Positions 26,731 to 36,869 of a DNA stretch of 64,000 nt are shown piece by piece (within the stretch, counting starts at the first letter, position 1; every line of letters starts with the position of its first letter). This DNA is from Cyanobium usitatum str. Tous (lineage in GTDB: Bacteria > Cyanobacteriota > Cyanobacteriia > PCC-6307 > Cyanobiaceae). The translations under genes and the position numbers were made by a program. The notes beneath the pieces were generated by a model. That model ran no database searches and was not told the origin of the DNA. It worked only from the letters and a program-made list of their open reading frames with translations. Location of the stretch: contig NZ_OY986431.1 of NCBI RefSeq assembly GCF_963920485.1, forward strand, positions 744,001 through 808,000, read 5' to 3'.

Positions 26731-27804
26731 TCAGGCTGCGACAGCTGCCTTGGGGTCGAGGGCGCCCTTGGCGTAGAGGCCGGCGTAGTAGTTGATGTCG
26801 CGCTGTTTGATCTTGCTGGCGTTGCCGGCACACCAGAACTGCTGATAGCGATCCAGGCACACCTGCTTCATGTACTGGCGGGCAGGCTTGTTGAAGTGGC
26901 GGGGATCGAAGTTGGCGGGATCCTTGAAGGCCGCTTCCCGAACAGCGGCGGTAAAGGCCAGGCGGTTATCGGTGTCGATGTTCACCTTGCGCACGCCGTT
27001 GCGGATGCCCTCCTGGATTTCTTCCACGGGCACGCCGTAGGTCTCGGGGATGGCGCCGCCAAACTTGTTGATCATGTCCAGCCACTCCTGGGGAACCGAG
27101 GAGGAGCCGTGCATCACCAGGTGGGTGTTGGGGATGGCTTTGTGGATCTCAGCGATGCGGCTGATGGCCAGCACTTCACCGGTGGGCTTGCGGGTGAACT
27201 TGTAGGCGCCGTGGCTGGTGCCGATGGCGATCGCCAGGGCATCCACTTTGGTTTTGGCGACGAAATCGGCTGCTTCGGCGGGATCGGTGAGCAGCTGGCT
27301 GTGGTCGAGCTTGCCCTCAAAGCCGTGGCCGTCTTCGGCCTCACCCATGCCGGTTTCGAGGGAACCCAGGCAGCCCAGTTCGCCTTCCACGCTCACGCCG
27401 ATGGCGTGGGCCACGTCCACCACCTCTTTGGTGACAGCCACGTTGTACTCGTAGCTGGCGGGGCTCTTGGCGTCAGCCATCAGCGAGCCATCCATCATCA
27501 CCGAGGTGAAACCGTTGGCGGCAGCACCAAAACAGGTGGCAGGGCTGTTGCCGTGGTCCTGGTGCATCACCACCGGGATGTCGGGATAGGTTTCGACTGC
27601 GGCCAGGATCAGGTGGCGCAGGAAATTTTCACCGGCGTACTGGCGGGCACCGCGGGAGGCCTGCAGAATCACCGGAGAGTCGGTCTCACTGGCCGCCTCC
27701 ATGATCGACTGCACCTGCTCCAGGTTGTTTACGTTGAAGGCAGGGATGCCATAGCCGTTCTCAGCGGCATGGTCGAGCAGCAGCCGAAGGGGAACGAGCG
27801 CCAT
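26731..27804 (-). CDS. fba: Fructose-bisphosphate aldolase, class II
   Basis: Zinc-dependent aldolase of the Calvin cycle and glycolysis, acting on fructose-1,6- and sedoheptulose-1,7-bisphosphate. The 357-residue product has [17 protein letters not shown], the zinc-ligand region [18 protein letters not shown] and [11 protein letters not shown], all class II signatures (CbbA-type). The ATG at 27804 is clear. It has its own promoter region of about 40 nt beyond a Gfo/Idh-type gene and ends at the strong terminator at 26661-26686. Confidence 0.96.
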   Translation of the reverse strand: MALVPLRLLLDHAAENGYGIPAFNVNNLEQVQSIMEAASETDSPVILQASRGARQYAGENFLRHLILAAVETYPDIPVVMHQDHGNSPATCFGAAANGFTSVMMDGSLMADAKSPASYEYNVAVTKEVVDVAHAIGVSVEGELGCLGSLETGMGEAEDGHGFEGKLDHSQLLTDPAEAADFVAKTKVDALAIAIGTSHGAYKFTRKPTGEVLAISRIAEIHKAIPNTHLVMHGSSSVPQEWLDMINKFGGAIPETYGVPVEEIQEGIRNGVRKVNIDTDNRLAFTAAVREAAFKDPANFDPRHFNKPARQYMKQVCLDRYQQFWCAGNASKIKQRDINYYAGLYAKGALDPKAAVAA

Positions 27805-27845
27805 GGGAAAACCTCTCGGGGGCGGGAGTTGAACTGGCGGTGACT

Positions 27846-28943
27846 CTAGGTGATGCCCCTTGGGGTGCCCTGGCCTGCTCCCAGACGGGCCCAGTCGCAG
27901 CAGCGCTGACTCAGCACTGCCTCCCCCAAGCCAGGCAGCATCGGCCGGCCCTCGCGCACCGCCTCACTCCACCAGCTGTGGATGCGCTGCACCGGCGCAA
28001 TCCGGCCATCGGCCCAGGTGCGAGCAAAGCTCAAGCGCTCATCAGCCTCCACCGGCCGCAAGGGCTCCCCCGCCTGGGAGTGCCACAGCCCAAAGCCATG
28101 CACGTAGTCGGCCTGGTTGTCGGAGCCGAGCACGGCGGTGCCGTCGCGGCCGTACAGCTCCAGCCAGCAGCCCCGGCCCCTGCGGGCCACGGAGGCCAGG
28201 TTGAGCTGGGCCGGCACCGTCTGCCCCAGCGGTGTTTCCAGCTCTAGCTGCACCAAGGCGATGTCTTCGGCATCCACCTTGGCCAGGCGACCACTGCCAT
28301 CGGCCAGGGGCCGCTGGGTAATGGCCGTGCTCAATTGGGACTTAAGGGAGCGGCTTGGACCCACCAGCCAGTGCAGCGTGTCAAAGGCATGGGTGCCCAG
28401 CGCTCCCAGCACCCCGCCACCTTCGGCTGCCTGGGAATACCAGCTCCAGGGGCGCGAGGCGTCGGCCCGGCTGCCCATCAGCCAGTCGTATTTCACCAGC
28501 ACCAATTCGCCGAGGACGCCGCTGGCCAGCAGGTCGGCGAGCTGCTGGAACAGGGGAACGGCCCGGTATTCAAAGTCGACGGCCACGGTTAGCCCCCGCT
28601 GCAGGGCCAGCCGTTGCAGGCTCTCAATCCGCTCGGCATTGAGGGCCACGGGCTTCTCCAGCAGCAGGTGTTTGCCCGCTTCCAGGGCGCGCCTGGCTAG
28701 ATCAAAACGGGGCCCCGGCGGGGTGGCGATCACAATCGCCTCGACGGCCGGATTGGCCAGCAGCCCATCGAAGTCGCTGTGGCCAGGCAGTTCGGCGCTG
28801 CGGCAGGCGGCTTCCAGGCGCTCGGGGCGCGGGTGCCAGAGGGCCACCGGCTCGGTGCCGGGGCAGGCGCGCAATGCGGGTAGGTGCACGGCCTCGCCAA
28901 AGCCCAGGCCAGCAATGGCCACCTTCAGCGGGGGAGCGCTCAT
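27846..28943 (-). CDS. Gfo/Idh/MocA family oxidoreductase
   Basis: An NAD(P)-dependent oxidoreductase of 365 residues. The N-terminal Rossmann motif [19 protein letters not shown], the [12 protein letters not shown] stretch and the signature LEKPVALN are characteristic; the C-terminal domain has [13 protein letters not shown] and the [19 protein letters not shown] motif. Substrates for this family are sugars and inositols or their derivatives; none can be assigned here. The ATG at 28943 overlaps the upstream stop (ATGA), linking it to the secreted-protein gene and accD. Confidence 0.9.
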   Translation of the reverse strand: MSAPPLKVAIAGLGFGEAVHLPALRACPGTEPVALWHPRPERLEAACRSAELPGHSDFDGLLANPAVEAIVIATPPGPRFDLARRALEAGKHLLLEKPVALNAERIESLQRLALQRGLTVAVDFEYRAVPLFQQLADLLASGVLGELVLVKYDWLMGSRADASRPWSWYSQAAEGGGVLGALGTHAFDTLHWLVGPSRSLKSQLSTAITQRPLADGSGRLAKVDAEDIALVQLELETPLGQTVPAQLNLASVARRGRGCWLELYGRDGTAVLGSDNQADYVHGFGLWHSQAGEPLRPVEADERLSFARTWADGRIAPVQRIHSWWSEAVREGRPMLPGLGEAVLSQRCCDWARLGAGQGTPRGIT

Positions 28944-29344
28944 GAGAGGCCCTCGGCTGCGGTGGCACAAACTTCGCCGATCACGCTGCTGATCAGGTTG
29001 TCTCCCGATGCCGGCTGCCATTCAGCTCTGAACTGGGGCAGGCCGTTGATCGAGGTGTCGCGGAACAGCTCCTGGCCGCAGTCAATTTCCATCACGTAGA
29101 GATCGGATAGGGGCCTGGGTTGCTCCTCGCTGACGGTTTTTTGGAAGCGTGTCAGCACCGAAATGTTGCCGCCGCGGCTGGTGCGCAGGCTGCCGCCATC
29201 CCACCACTGGCGTCCCTCGCTGGTGCTGGCCACCTCATGCCAGTCGACCGGGCCAGCTAGGGCCCTTCCAGGCGTGGCGGCCACGATCCCCACGACCAGC
29301 AACAGCAGCAGCAGGGAGCGGGCTGCCCGGCGCAGGCCGCTCAT
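28940..29344 (-). CDS. Exported hypothetical protein
   Basis: A 134-residue protein with a clear Sec signal ([19 protein letters not shown], cleavage near ALA-GP). The mature part begins [20 protein letters not shown] and contains [14 protein letters not shown] and VCATAAEG, so it has two cysteines that could pair. The beta-rich pattern resembles small cyanobacterial lumenal proteins that I cannot name. It overlaps accD upstream and the oxidoreductase downstream by 4 nt each. Confidence 0.75.
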   Translation of the reverse strand: MSGLRRAARSLLLLLLVVGIVAATPGRALAGPVDWHEVASTSEGRQWWDGGSLRTSRGGNISVLTRFQKTVSEEQPRPLSDLYVMEIDCGQELFRDTSINGLPQFRAEWQPASGDNLISSVIGEVCATAAEGLS

Positions 29345-30216
29345 GCCGGCACCGTTTCACGGCAGCCGTGCATGGTCAGCAGGCTGGCCAGGGTTGCCTT
29401 GAATTCAGTGCGATCCACGATCGCGTCAACGAAGCCGTGGTCGCGCAGGTATTCGGCGGTTTGGAAGCCCTCGGGCAGCTTTTCGCGCAGGGTCTGCTCG
29501 ATCACCCGGCGGCCGGCGAAGCCGATCAGGGCCTTGGGCTCGGCCAGGATTAAGTCGCCCAACATGGCGAAGCTGGCGGTTACACCCCCTGTGGTGGGGT
29601 AGGTGAGCAGGGGCAGGTAGAGCAGCTCTGCCTGGCGGTGCCGCTCCAGGGCGCCGGAGATCTTGGCCATTTGCATCAAGCTCAGCATCCCCTCCTGCAT
29701 GCGGGCACCACCGGAGGCGCAGACAATCAGCACCGGTATGCGCCGGGCTGTGGCGGTTTCGATCAGGCGGGTGAGCTTCTCGCCCACCACCGAACCCATC
29801 GAGCCGCCCATGAAGCGGAAATCCATCACCCCTAGGGCCAGGGGTAGGCCACTGGTGCGGCAGATACCGGTAACCACGGCGTCGAGTAGGCCCGTGCTCT
29901 GCTGGCTGTCGCGGATGCGATCGGCGTAGCTGCGGCGGTCCTTGAAGGCGAGGGGGTCGGTGGGTGAGAGGCCGGTATCCATGGGCTCGAAGCTGCCCGG
30001 GTCGGCGATCAGGGCGATGCGCTCGGGGCTGTCGATGCGGTTGTGGTGGCCACATCCCTTGCAAACGCTGGCGTTAGCCACCAGGTCTTTGCGATAAACC
30101 ACCAAACTGCATTCCGGGCACTTGCTCCAGAGACCATCGCCCTCCTCCAGCTCCTGGGTGACCCGCACGGTTGGGGCATTTTTCTGGCGATCCGCAAACC
30201 AGTCGAACAGCGACAT
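29341..30216 (-). CDS. accD: Acetyl-CoA carboxylase carboxyltransferase subunit beta
   Basis: Part of the acetyl-CoA carboxylase carboxyltransferase that makes malonyl-CoA for fatty-acid synthesis. The 291-residue product has the N-terminal zinc finger (Cys33, Cys36, Cys52, Cys55), then [29 protein letters not shown] and [15 protein letters not shown]. These are full family motifs. It overlaps the exported-protein gene by 4 nt, giving an accD-hyp-oxidoreductase run. Confidence 0.96.
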   Translation of the reverse strand: MSLFDWFADRQKNAPTVRVTQELEEGDGLWSKCPECSLVVYRKDLVANASVCKGCGHHNRIDSPERIALIADPGSFEPMDTGLSPTDPLAFKDRRSYADRIRDSQQSTGLLDAVVTGICRTSGLPLALGVMDFRFMGGSMGSVVGEKLTRLIETATARRIPVLIVCASGGARMQEGMLSLMQMAKISGALERHRQAELLYLPLLTYPTTGGVTASFAMLGDLILAEPKALIGFAGRRVIEQTLREKLPEGFQTAEYLRDHGFVDAIVDRTEFKATLASLLTMHGCRETVPA

Positions 30217-30253
30217 GCGGCCCTTACCAACAGCTCAGCCTATTTAAGGCGCT

Positions 30254-31159
30254 TCACCACACCAGGCCCAGCACGGCCAGCCATAGGTCGTTGCCGAGGA
30301 GCCACACGGCGGCTCCGCCAGCTGCAAGAAAGGGGCCAAAGGGAAAGGGCTGGTGCTTGCCCAGCAGGCCGCTGAGCCGGCCGATGCTGCCCAGCACCGC
30401 ACCGGCAAAAACCGCCAGGATCACGGTGATGCCAAGCCCGGTGAGACCAAGCCAAGCCCCCAGCAGGGCAGCCAGTTTGGCGTCTCCAAGGCCTAGGGCT
30501 GGCCGTCCGATTGCCTTGTGGGCCAGGGCACTGACCGTTTCAAAGCCAACCAGGCCAACCCCGGCGGCCACTAGATGGTGAAACAGCAGCTCTCGGCCCG
30601 TTTCGGAGCCCTGCTGGAAGCCGATCACTGCGGTCACCGCTAGGCCTAATAAGAGGCCAACTCGGCACAGGGGTTCGGGCAACCAGAGGCGATCGATATC
30701 GATCAACACCAGCGGCAGCAGCCAGCTCAACAGCAGCCAGCCTGCGGCTACCAGCAGCCAGGGCTGGGGATTCGGGCCCATGGCGCTCGGTTGGGCCAGT
30801 AGGGCCGCTACCCAGAGCCCGGCGCTAAGCAGCTCCACCAGGGGGTAGCGGCAGGAGACCGGAGCACCGCAGTGGCCACAGCGGCCCCGCAACAGCAACC
30901 AGCCCAGCAGGGGCACATTTTCAAACCAGCGCAGCCGGCTGCCGCAACGGGGGCAGTGGCTGGGTGGCAGCACGACCGATTCCTCCCTCGGCAGGCGCCA
31001 GGCCACCACATTGAGAAAGCTGCCCACGCAGGCCCCAAGTAGCGCCACCACAAAGGGCACGGCTGGGGAGCTGGCAAGCAGCGGAGCAAGGGCGCTCAAA
31101 CGGGCCTCAGGCGAGAGGGGGAGAGGATGGTTTGCGGGGTAGACGCAGCCGGGCTGCAC
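30254..31159 (-). CDS. pilD: Prepilin peptidase / N-methyltransferase
   Basis: Inner-membrane aspartyl peptidase that cleaves and methylates type IV pilins. The product has the GSFLNVVAWRLPREES motif, two CxxC pairs (CPRCGSRL and RCGHCG) and the catalytic Asp sites LIDIDRLWLPE and GLGDAKLAALLGAWLG. Eight hydrophobic helices are visible. The start is a GTG at 31159, so a short extension may be wrong. Pilin targets are not in this window. Confidence 0.93.
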   Translation of the reverse strand: MQPGCVYPANHPLPLSPEARLSALAPLLASSPAVPFVVALLGACVGSFLNVVAWRLPREESVVLPPSHCPRCGSRLRWFENVPLLGWLLLRGRCGHCGAPVSCRYPLVELLSAGLWVAALLAQPSAMGPNPQPWLLVAAGWLLLSWLLPLVLIDIDRLWLPEPLCRVGLLLGLAVTAVIGFQQGSETGRELLFHHLVAAGVGLVGFETVSALAHKAIGRPALGLGDAKLAALLGAWLGLTGLGITVILAVFAGAVLGSIGRLSGLLGKHQPFPFGPFLAAGGAAVWLLGNDLWLAVLGLVW

Positions 31160-31505
31160 CGCTCCGTGCCAGGCGGCCCCGGATCAAATTAATTGGCACA
31201 AATTGCTCATCTGGCAGCAGCACCGGCTGGTCGAAAACAATCCTGCCCTGCAATATTTGCTTGCGATTGAACACGACGCCGGAAGGTTCGTGGCCGGTGT
31301 TGCCTAGCTCCAAAGACTGAAACAAGATGCGGCGAGCTGCCTGAATCACAAGGCTGCTGTTGATCTGGTCGAGACGCAAGGAGTCTGCGGCCTTGGTTTT
31401 GGCAGCCCCCGGAATCAAAAACGACGGGGAAGGATTCTTCGTGGGTGTGGCGAAGGAGATCGGCCTCACCAAAACGAATGGCAACCCCAGAATAGGGGTT
31501 GCCAT
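31107..31505 (-). CDS. Hypothetical protein between prk and pilD
   Basis: An open frame of 132 residues from the ATG at 31505. The central part, LRLDQINSSLVIQAARRIL then FQSLELGNTGHEPSGVVFNR and LPDEQFVPINLIRGRL, looks protein-like. The N-terminus is Pro/Thr-rich and the C-terminus is basic. The start lies inside a 12-bp hairpin, its 3' end overlaps the pilD start by 53 nt, and I do not recognise a family. The true start may be further downstream. Confidence 0.45.
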   Translation of the reverse strand: MATPILGLPFVLVRPISFATPTKNPSPSFLIPGAAKTKAADSLRLDQINSSLVIQAARRILFQSLELGNTGHEPSGVVFNRKQILQGRIVFDQPVLLPDEQFVPINLIRGRLARSGAARLRLPRKPSSPPLA

Positions 31506-31506
31506 T
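31477..31506 (-). terminator. Hairpin just downstream of prk, probable terminator
   Basis: AATGGCAACCCC (31477-31488) and GGGGTTGCCATT (31495-31506) form a perfect 12-bp stem with the 6-nt loop AGAATA. Read on the minus strand it begins 4 nt after the prk stop and is followed by CGTTTTGG. A rho-independent terminator with a weak T run, or a transcript-stabilising hairpin, is the likely role. Confidence 0.65.
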
Positions 31507-31510
31507 GCAA

Positions 31511-32413
31511 TCAGGACAGCTTCTTCTTCTCTTCGATCATGCGATGGATGATCGGCGTAAGGATCAGCTCCATGGCGAAGCCCATTTTGCCGCCGTTCAC
31601 CACGATCGAGGTGGGGCTCGACATGAACGAGTCGTGGATCATGTCGAGTAGGTAGGCGAAGTCGATACCCCACTTTTCGCGGGCCCCCTTGCGGAAGTGG
31701 ATGATCACGAAGGATTCATCCGGCGTGGGGATCTCCCGGATCATGAAGGGGTTGGAGGTGTCCACCGTCGAAACCCGCTGGAAGTTGATATCCGTGAGGC
31801 TGAACTGGGGGCAGATGTGGTTGATGTAATCCGGCATGCGGCGCAGGATCGTGTCCACCGTGGCCTCAGCCGAATAGCCGCGCTCCTTGTTGTCACGAGC
31901 GATCTTCTGGATCCACTCCAGGTTCACGACCGGCACCACGCCCACGAGTAGATCGGCCAAGCCGGCTACGTCGTAACTCTCGCCCCTTACCCCACCGTGC
32001 AGGCCTTCGTAGAAGAGCAGGTCGGTGCCGGTCGGGATGGCTTCCCAGGGAGTGAACTGGCCAGGATCCAGGTTGGTGCCGAGACGGGCGTTGTGCTCGG
32101 CGGCCTCTTCAACGGAGTGCAGGTAGTAGCGCTTCTGGCCACTGCCGGTTTCGCCGTAGGCCTTGAACAGCTCCTCAAGCTTGTCAAACAGGTTTGCTTC
32201 TGGGCCGAAGTGGGAGAAGTTTTCACCATTGGCCAAGGCGGTGGCCATGGCTTCTTTCATCGGGCCACGCTCGTAGCGGTGGTAGCTATCCCCTTCCACC
32301 ACTGCAGGTGTGATTCCTTCGCGCTTGAAGATGTGCTCGAAGGCGCGCTTGACAGTGCTGGTGCCTGCGCCGGAGGAACCGGTGACAGATACAACCGGGT
32401 GCCGCTTCGACAT
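31511..32413 (-). CDS. prk: Phosphoribulokinase, class I (proteobacterial type)
   Basis: Makes ribulose-1,5-bisphosphate from ribulose-5-phosphate and ATP for Rubisco. The 300-residue product begins MSKRHPVVSVTGSSGAGTST, the class I P-loop, and carries the EGDSYHRYERGPMKEAM, FYEGLHGGV and MRRMPDYIN-like motifs. The class II enzyme of plants and most beta-cyanobacteria lacks these and is longer. This fits alpha-cyanobacteria having some Calvin-cycle genes of proteobacterial type. The ATG at 32413 is chosen because the upstream 23 codons are non-homologous. Confidence 0.95.
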   Translation of the reverse strand: MSKRHPVVSVTGSSGAGTSTVKRAFEHIFKREGITPAVVEGDSYHRYERGPMKEAMATALANGENFSHFGPEANLFDKLEELFKAYGETGSGQKRYYLHSVEEAAEHNARLGTNLDPGQFTPWEAIPTGTDLLFYEGLHGGVRGESYDVAGLADLLVGVVPVVNLEWIQKIARDNKERGYSAEATVDTILRRMPDYINHICPQFSLTDINFQRVSTVDTSNPFMIREIPTPDESFVIIHFRKGAREKWGIDFAYLLDMIHDSFMSSPTSIVVNGGKMGFAMELILTPIIHRMIEEKKKLS

Positions 32414-32493
32414 GCGCAAGGATCCAAAAACCGATCGTGAGTTTGGCAGGTCGCCGGACCGATTCCCCATCCCCGTGGGCAACCGTTGCAGGA

Positions 32494-33576
32494 TCAGGCT
32501 TCCAAGGCCGCTAGCAGCTGCTCGCCCATGGCCTGGCAGCCCAGCTGGGTGCAGCCCTCGCTCATCAGGTCACCGGTGCGGTAGCCAGCGGCCAGCACCC
32601 GGTCGACGGCGGTTTCTAGGGCGGTGGCAGCGGCGTCTTGCTGCAGGCCGACCCGCAGCATCATGGCGGCGCTGAGCACCATCGCCATAGGGTTTGCCTT
32701 GTCCTGGCCAGCGATGTCGGGAGCGGAGCCGTGGATCGGCTCAAACAGGCCTGGCCCGCTGGAGCCCAGGGAGGCTGAGGGCAGCATGCCGATCGAGCCG
32801 CTGAGCATGGCGGCCTCGTCGCTGAGGATGTCGCCGAAGAGGTTGCTGGTCAGCAGCACGTCGAACTGACGGGGATTGCGCACCAGCTGCATGGCGGCGT
32901 TATCAACGTACATATGGCTGAGCTCCACCGTCGGGTAGTCGGCTGCCATGGCGGTGACCTGGTCGCGCCAGAGCTGGCTCACATCCAGCACGTTGGCCTT
33001 GTCCACGCTGCAAAGCCGCCCGCTCCGGGTCACGGCTAACTCGAACGCTACCTTGGCGATGCGGTCGATCTCGTCGTCGAAGTAGGCCATGGTGTTGAAG
33101 GCCCGCACCCGGCCCTCAGCCTCCACCCGCCCCTTAGGGGTGCCGAAGTAAACGCCGCCGGTAAGCTCACGCACCACCAGCAGGTCAACCGCTTCGATCA
33201 CCTCCCGTTTGAGGGTGGAGGCGTCGATCAGGGCTGGGATGATCTTCACCGGCCGCAGGTTGGCGAACAGGCCCAGCGCTGATCTCAGCCCCAGCAGACC
33301 CGATTCAGGGCGCTGCTCCCGGGGCAAGCTGTCGTATTGGGGCGAGCCGATGGCGGCGAGCAGCACCGCATCGGCGGCCTTGCAGGCCTCGAGGGTGCTG
33401 TTGGGCAGGGGTTCCCCGGTGGCATCAATGGCAACGCCGCCCATGGGCTGCACGTCGTAGACGAGGCTGAAGCCATGGCTGCTGCTGACCGCATCGAGCA
33501 GCTGGCGGGCTACCGCCATGATTTCCGGGCCGATGCCGTCGCCGGGAAGCAGGGTGATCCGGTAGCTCGACGTCAT
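32494..33576 (-). CDS. leuB: 3-isopropylmalate dehydrogenase
   Basis: Oxidative decarboxylation step of leucine synthesis. The 360-residue product has the [13 protein letters not shown] start, [15 protein letters not shown], the YFGTPKGR motif, and the NAD/Mg site ending [16 protein letters not shown]. Family length and ends fit well. It is followed by prk after an 80-nt gap and preceded by lpxD after 25 nt. Confidence 0.96.
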   Translation of the reverse strand: MTSSYRITLLPGDGIGPEIMAVARQLLDAVSSSHGFSLVYDVQPMGGVAIDATGEPLPNSTLEACKAADAVLLAAIGSPQYDSLPREQRPESGLLGLRSALGLFANLRPVKIIPALIDASTLKREVIEAVDLLVVRELTGGVYFGTPKGRVEAEGRVRAFNTMAYFDDEIDRIAKVAFELAVTRSGRLCSVDKANVLDVSQLWRDQVTAMAADYPTVELSHMYVDNAAMQLVRNPRQFDVLLTSNLFGDILSDEAAMLSGSIGMLPSASLGSSGPGLFEPIHGSAPDIAGQDKANPMAMVLSAAMMLRVGLQQDAAATALETAVDRVLAAGYRTGDLMSEGCTQLGCQAMGEQLLAALEA

Positions 33577-33601
33577 GGGCCTTGAAGTGCTGGGCGCGAG
33601 G

Positions 33602-34654
33602 CTAGGGCTTGGCCTGCTTCTCCAGCTGCCGCAGGGCTTTAACGAGCTCTGGCAGCTTGTTGAATACGGCCGAGCTGCGCAGCCAGAGGCGGTTGGAGAT
33701 GGCCGGATAGCCGCTCACCACCTCGCCGGCGGCCACCTCGCCATGCACCCCGGATTTGGAGCTGGCGATGGCTCGGTCGCCCATCACCGCCTTGTTTGCC
33801 AGACCCACCTGGCCCGCCAAAATCACGCCATTGCCGAGGCGGGCCCCGCCGGCGATGCCCACCTGGGCCGCCAGGGCGCAGCCCTTGCCGGTGCTGACGC
33901 CATGGCCGATATGCACCAGGTTGTCGATCTTGGTGCCGGCGCCGATGCGGGTTTCACCTACTGAAGGTCGGTCGATGGTGCTGCCGCAACCCACCTCAAC
34001 CCCCTCCTCAAGAACTACCTGGCCGGTCTGGGGCATCTTGCGCCAGCCATTGGCGGTGGGCACGAAGCCGAAGCCCTCGCTGCCCACCACGGCATTGGAG
34101 TGCACGACGCAGCCCCGGCCCAGGCGGCTGCCGGGGTGCAGAACGGCACCGGCGTGCAGCTCGCAGTCGTCACCGATCTGCACGTCTTCGTAGAGCACCA
34201 CCTGGGGGTGGAGTACGCAGCTGGCGCCGATCTGCACGTTGGCGCCGATCACGACCAGGGGGCCTAGGTGGGATCCCATGCCGACTACGGCGCTTGGATC
34301 GACCACGGCACTGGGGTGGATGCCAGCGGCGGGTTGGCGGCGGGGGTGGAGCGCAGCGAGGGCCTCGGCAAAAGCCAGGCGCGGATCAGCCAGGGCGATC
34401 CAGGCCAGGCCCCGCTCCAGGGCCAGCTGCTGCAGGGCTGCGGCCTCATCGCCCCGCGCTGGCAGCAGGATGGCTCCGGCGCTGCTGCCGGCCAGGGCGG
34501 CAGCCAGGGCGTTGCCGGGTTCCAGAAAAGTGAGCTGATCGGCCTGGGCCTGATCTAGGGCGGCCGCCCCGTTTAGCTCCGGGTCCTCAGCGAGATGCCG
34601 CGGGCTGGCATCCGTAACTTCGCTGAGCTGGCAGAGCAGTTCGCTGAAGCGCAT
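33602..34654 (-). CDS. lpxD: UDP-3-O-acylglucosamine N-acyltransferase
   Basis: Adds the N-linked acyl chain in lipid A synthesis for the outer membrane. The 350-residue product has the N-terminal LpxD domain followed by hexapeptide repeats of the left-handed beta-helix ([45 protein letters not shown]). The catalytic His lies in the GHGV region. It is read with leuB downstream and proB upstream. Confidence 0.95.
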   Translation of the reverse strand: MRFSELLCQLSEVTDASPRHLAEDPELNGAAALDQAQADQLTFLEPGNALAAALAGSSAGAILLPARGDEAAALQQLALERGLAWIALADPRLAFAEALAALHPRRQPAAGIHPSAVVDPSAVVGMGSHLGPLVVIGANVQIGASCVLHPQVVLYEDVQIGDDCELHAGAVLHPGSRLGRGCVVHSNAVVGSEGFGFVPTANGWRKMPQTGQVVLEEGVEVGCGSTIDRPSVGETRIGAGTKIDNLVHIGHGVSTGKGCALAAQVGIAGGARLGNGVILAGQVGLANKAVMGDRAIASSKSGVHGEVAAGEVVSGYPAISNRLWLRSSAVFNKLPELVKALRQLEKQAKP

Positions 34655-34692
34655 GCCAGGGAAGAGGAGCGGGCCGAATCGTAGGTCCGGCC

Positions 34693-35781
34693 TTAACGGC
34701 TGGTGAGCACCAGCTGGTCGCGGTGCACCACCTCAACGCCGGAGCTGCCCATCAGCTCTCGTAGCTCCGTGCTGCTAAGGCTGGCCAGACCCCGGCCCAG
34801 CTCGCGCCCATCACTGGCCAGCAGGCGCACCGCCTCGCGGCGCTCGAAATCGCCTATCACCGCTTGCACTCCCACGGCCAGCAGCGAGGCTCCCTTTTGG
34901 GTTAGGGCCCTCTCGGCGCCGGCGTCTAGCTGCAGGCTGCCCTTGGGCAGGAGCGCATGGGCCAGCCAGCCCTTGCGGTCGGGAAGGGGGGTGGGGCTGG
35001 GTTGGAACAGGGTGCCGACGCGCTCGCCGGCCAGCAGGGCATCGAGCACGGCGGGGTCGCGGCCGTCAGCCAGGAGCACCCGGATGCCGCTGGAGGTGGC
35101 GATGCGTGCTGCGGTGAGTTTGGTGGTCATGCCGCCAGTGCCCCACTGACCTCCGCCGGTGGCCACCGATTGCAGGCTGTCGAGCTCGGCCAGGCTGGCC
35201 ACCTCCTCGATCGGCCGGGCCTCGGCATCGCTGCGGGGGTCGCCTGAATAAAGGCTGTCCACGTCGGTGAGCAGCACCAGCTCATCGGCGCCGATCGCCA
35301 CCGCCACCAGGGCGGAGAGGGTGTCGTTGTCGCCGAAGCGCAGTTCGTCGGTGGCCAGGGTGTCGTTTTCGTTGACCACCGGCACCACTCCCCAGTCCAG
35401 CAGCTGCTCGAGGGTGCGGCAGGCGTTCTGGTAGCGGCGGCGGGAGGCCAGATCGCCGCGGGTCAGCAGTACCTGAGCTACCGCCAGACCACGAACGGCG
35501 AAGGCGTCTTGGTAGAGGGCCATCAGCCGGCCCTGGCCCACGGCGGCGGCGGCCTGGAGCGCCACCACTTCGCTGGGGCGCTGCCCCAGGCCAAGGGCTT
35601 CGCAGCCCAGCCCCACGGCCCCACTGGTAACCAGGGCGATGGTCTCGCCCTGGCGCCGTTGTCGGCTGAGACTGGCAGCAAGATCGGCGATCACCGCTGC
35701 GGTGGGGCGCTCGGCGCTACCCCGCAGCAGGCTTGTGCCCACCTTGATCACTCGGCGCATGGAGTGGGATGGGGTTGTCAT
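34693..35781 (-). CDS. proB: Glutamate 5-kinase
   Basis: First step of proline synthesis, phosphorylating glutamate. From the ATG at 35781 it has 362 residues, with [41 protein letters not shown] and [10 protein letters not shown], plus a C-terminal PUA-like part. Its start overlaps the YqeG stop by 1 nt (TGATG). The frame stays open upstream, but that part is inside yqeG and non-homologous. Confidence 0.95.
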   Translation of the reverse strand: MTTPSHSMRRVIKVGTSLLRGSAERPTAAVIADLAASLSRQRRQGETIALVTSGAVGLGCEALGLGQRPSEVVALQAAAAVGQGRLMALYQDAFAVRGLAVAQVLLTRGDLASRRRYQNACRTLEQLLDWGVVPVVNENDTLATDELRFGDNDTLSALVAVAIGADELVLLTDVDSLYSGDPRSDAEARPIEEVASLAELDSLQSVATGGGQWGTGGMTTKLTAARIATSSGIRVLLADGRDPAVLDALLAGERVGTLFQPSPTPLPDRKGWLAHALLPKGSLQLDAGAERALTQKGASLLAVGVQAVIGDFERREAVRLLASDGRELGRGLASLSSTELRELMGSSGVEVVHRDQLVLTSR

Positions 35782-36290
35782 CAGCCCAGGCTGGTGCCCA
35801 ACCAGTTGGCCAGGCGCAGCTCCAGTTTTTGGAGCCGATCCTGCTTGCAAGGGTGGCCTTGGGGATCGATCGGTTTCACCAGCACGGTGAATAAGCCAAG
35901 CCGGTTGCCGGCGATCACATCCGTAAACAGGCGGTCACCGATCAGGGCGACCTCCTGGTGGGGCAGGTTGAGCTGGGCTAGCACCCGACGCAGGGCGCTG
36001 CGGCGTGGTTTGCCGGCGGAAACTGTGTAGGGCAGGTCGAGCTGGGCCGCCACCGCTCCGATCCGCTGGCGGGAGGGATTGTTGCTGAATAGGTGGATCG
36101 GCACCTGCTGCCGCGCCTGCTGCAGCCAGCGCAAAGCGCTGGCGGGCAGCTCCGCCTGGCGGCGGGGTAGCAAGGTGCGATCGACATCGAGCACCAGGGC
36201 CCGGATCGGTTGGTCGAGCAGCTCCTGCAGGGGAAGCTCGGCCAGGGTGCACCCCCGCAGCCAGTTAGGGCGCAGCAGCTGGCGCAGCAT
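35781..36290 (-). CDS. yqeG: YqeG family HAD-type phosphatase
   Basis: A 169-residue HAD IIIA phosphatase with the nucleophile motif LDVDRTLLP (Asp-x-Asp), the FSNNPS motif and the ALIGDRLFTDVIAGNR acidic motif. The plant and bacterial relatives act on phosphatidylglycerophosphate or similar phosphates, so a role in phosphatidylglycerol synthesis is possible but unproven. The gene overlaps proB downstream and the DUF3727 gene upstream by 1 nt each. Confidence 0.88.
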   Translation of the reverse strand: MLRQLLRPNWLRGCTLAELPLQELLDQPIRALVLDVDRTLLPRRQAELPASALRWLQQARQQVPIHLFSNNPSRQRIGAVAAQLDLPYTVSAGKPRRSALRRVLAQLNLPHQEVALIGDRLFTDVIAGNRLGLFTVLVKPIDPQGHPCKQDRLQKLELRLANWLGTSLG

Positions 36291-36850
36291 CAGTCGTCGC
36301 CCTCGCGCTCTTCCAATTCAGCCTCGATCCGGGGTTGTACCCGTTCAAACTCCTCGCCTTCCACCAGCAAGGCGCCGTCGCCATTCATGCGGGCTACCAC
36401 GAAGAAGGGATCTAGGGGGATGTACAACCCATATTCCAGATCGTCTACGAGGAAGCTCACCAGCAATTCGTAGGTCTCGGAGTCGTCATCGGCGTCTTCG
36501 TCGTCATCGAGCTCATCGGGTTCGGGCTCGTCCAGTTCGCCGCTGACGGTGAGGGTGACGGCAGAGCGCACCAGCGTGAGGTCGTGCTCCTGCAGCACCA
36601 CATCGGCAACCGACAGGATCGGCTCGGTGGCATCGATGGTGTCGATCAGTTCTGGGTCTTCGTCGCCATCGAGGCGGAACAGGCAGACAGGGGTGTCGAC
36701 CGGGGTGAGCAGCACGTAGTCGTGGCCGTCGAGGGGGATCAGCTGCTCGAGGAAGCAGAGCAGCTGGCGGCCGCGGCTGTCGTGCACGAGCACGGTGGGC
36801 ACATCGGCGGGGATCTCCGAGCTGGACTGGGACGGGGATTCGGAACTCAT
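36290..36850 (-). CDS. DUF3727 family cyanobacterial protein
   Basis: A 186-residue acidic protein. The order is a disordered Ser-rich start, VLVHDSRGRQLLCFLEQLIPLDG, VLLTPVDTPVCLFRLDGDED and, near the middle, a run of Asp/Glu. A second beta unit, LVSFLVDDLEYGLYIPLDPFF, follows. It is the DUF3727 layout, common in cyanobacteria and plastids, with no known activity. The ATG at 36850 is used because the long upstream extension is Pro/Ser-rich and lies in ruvX. Confidence 0.82.
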   Translation of the reverse strand: MSSESPSQSSSEIPADVPTVLVHDSRGRQLLCFLEQLIPLDGHDYVLLTPVDTPVCLFRLDGDEDPELIDTIDATEPILSVADVVLQEHDLTLVRSAVTLTVSGELDEPEPDELDDDEDADDDSETYELLVSFLVDDLEYGLYIPLDPFFVVARMNGDGALLVEGEEFERVQPRIEAELEEREGDD

Positions 36851-36869
36851 GGGCTGGAATTGGATCTCT

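Noticed and set aside
26896-27843. A 315-codon open frame opposite the aldolase gene
   Set aside because: Gly/His/Val-rich shadow; aldolase is complete.
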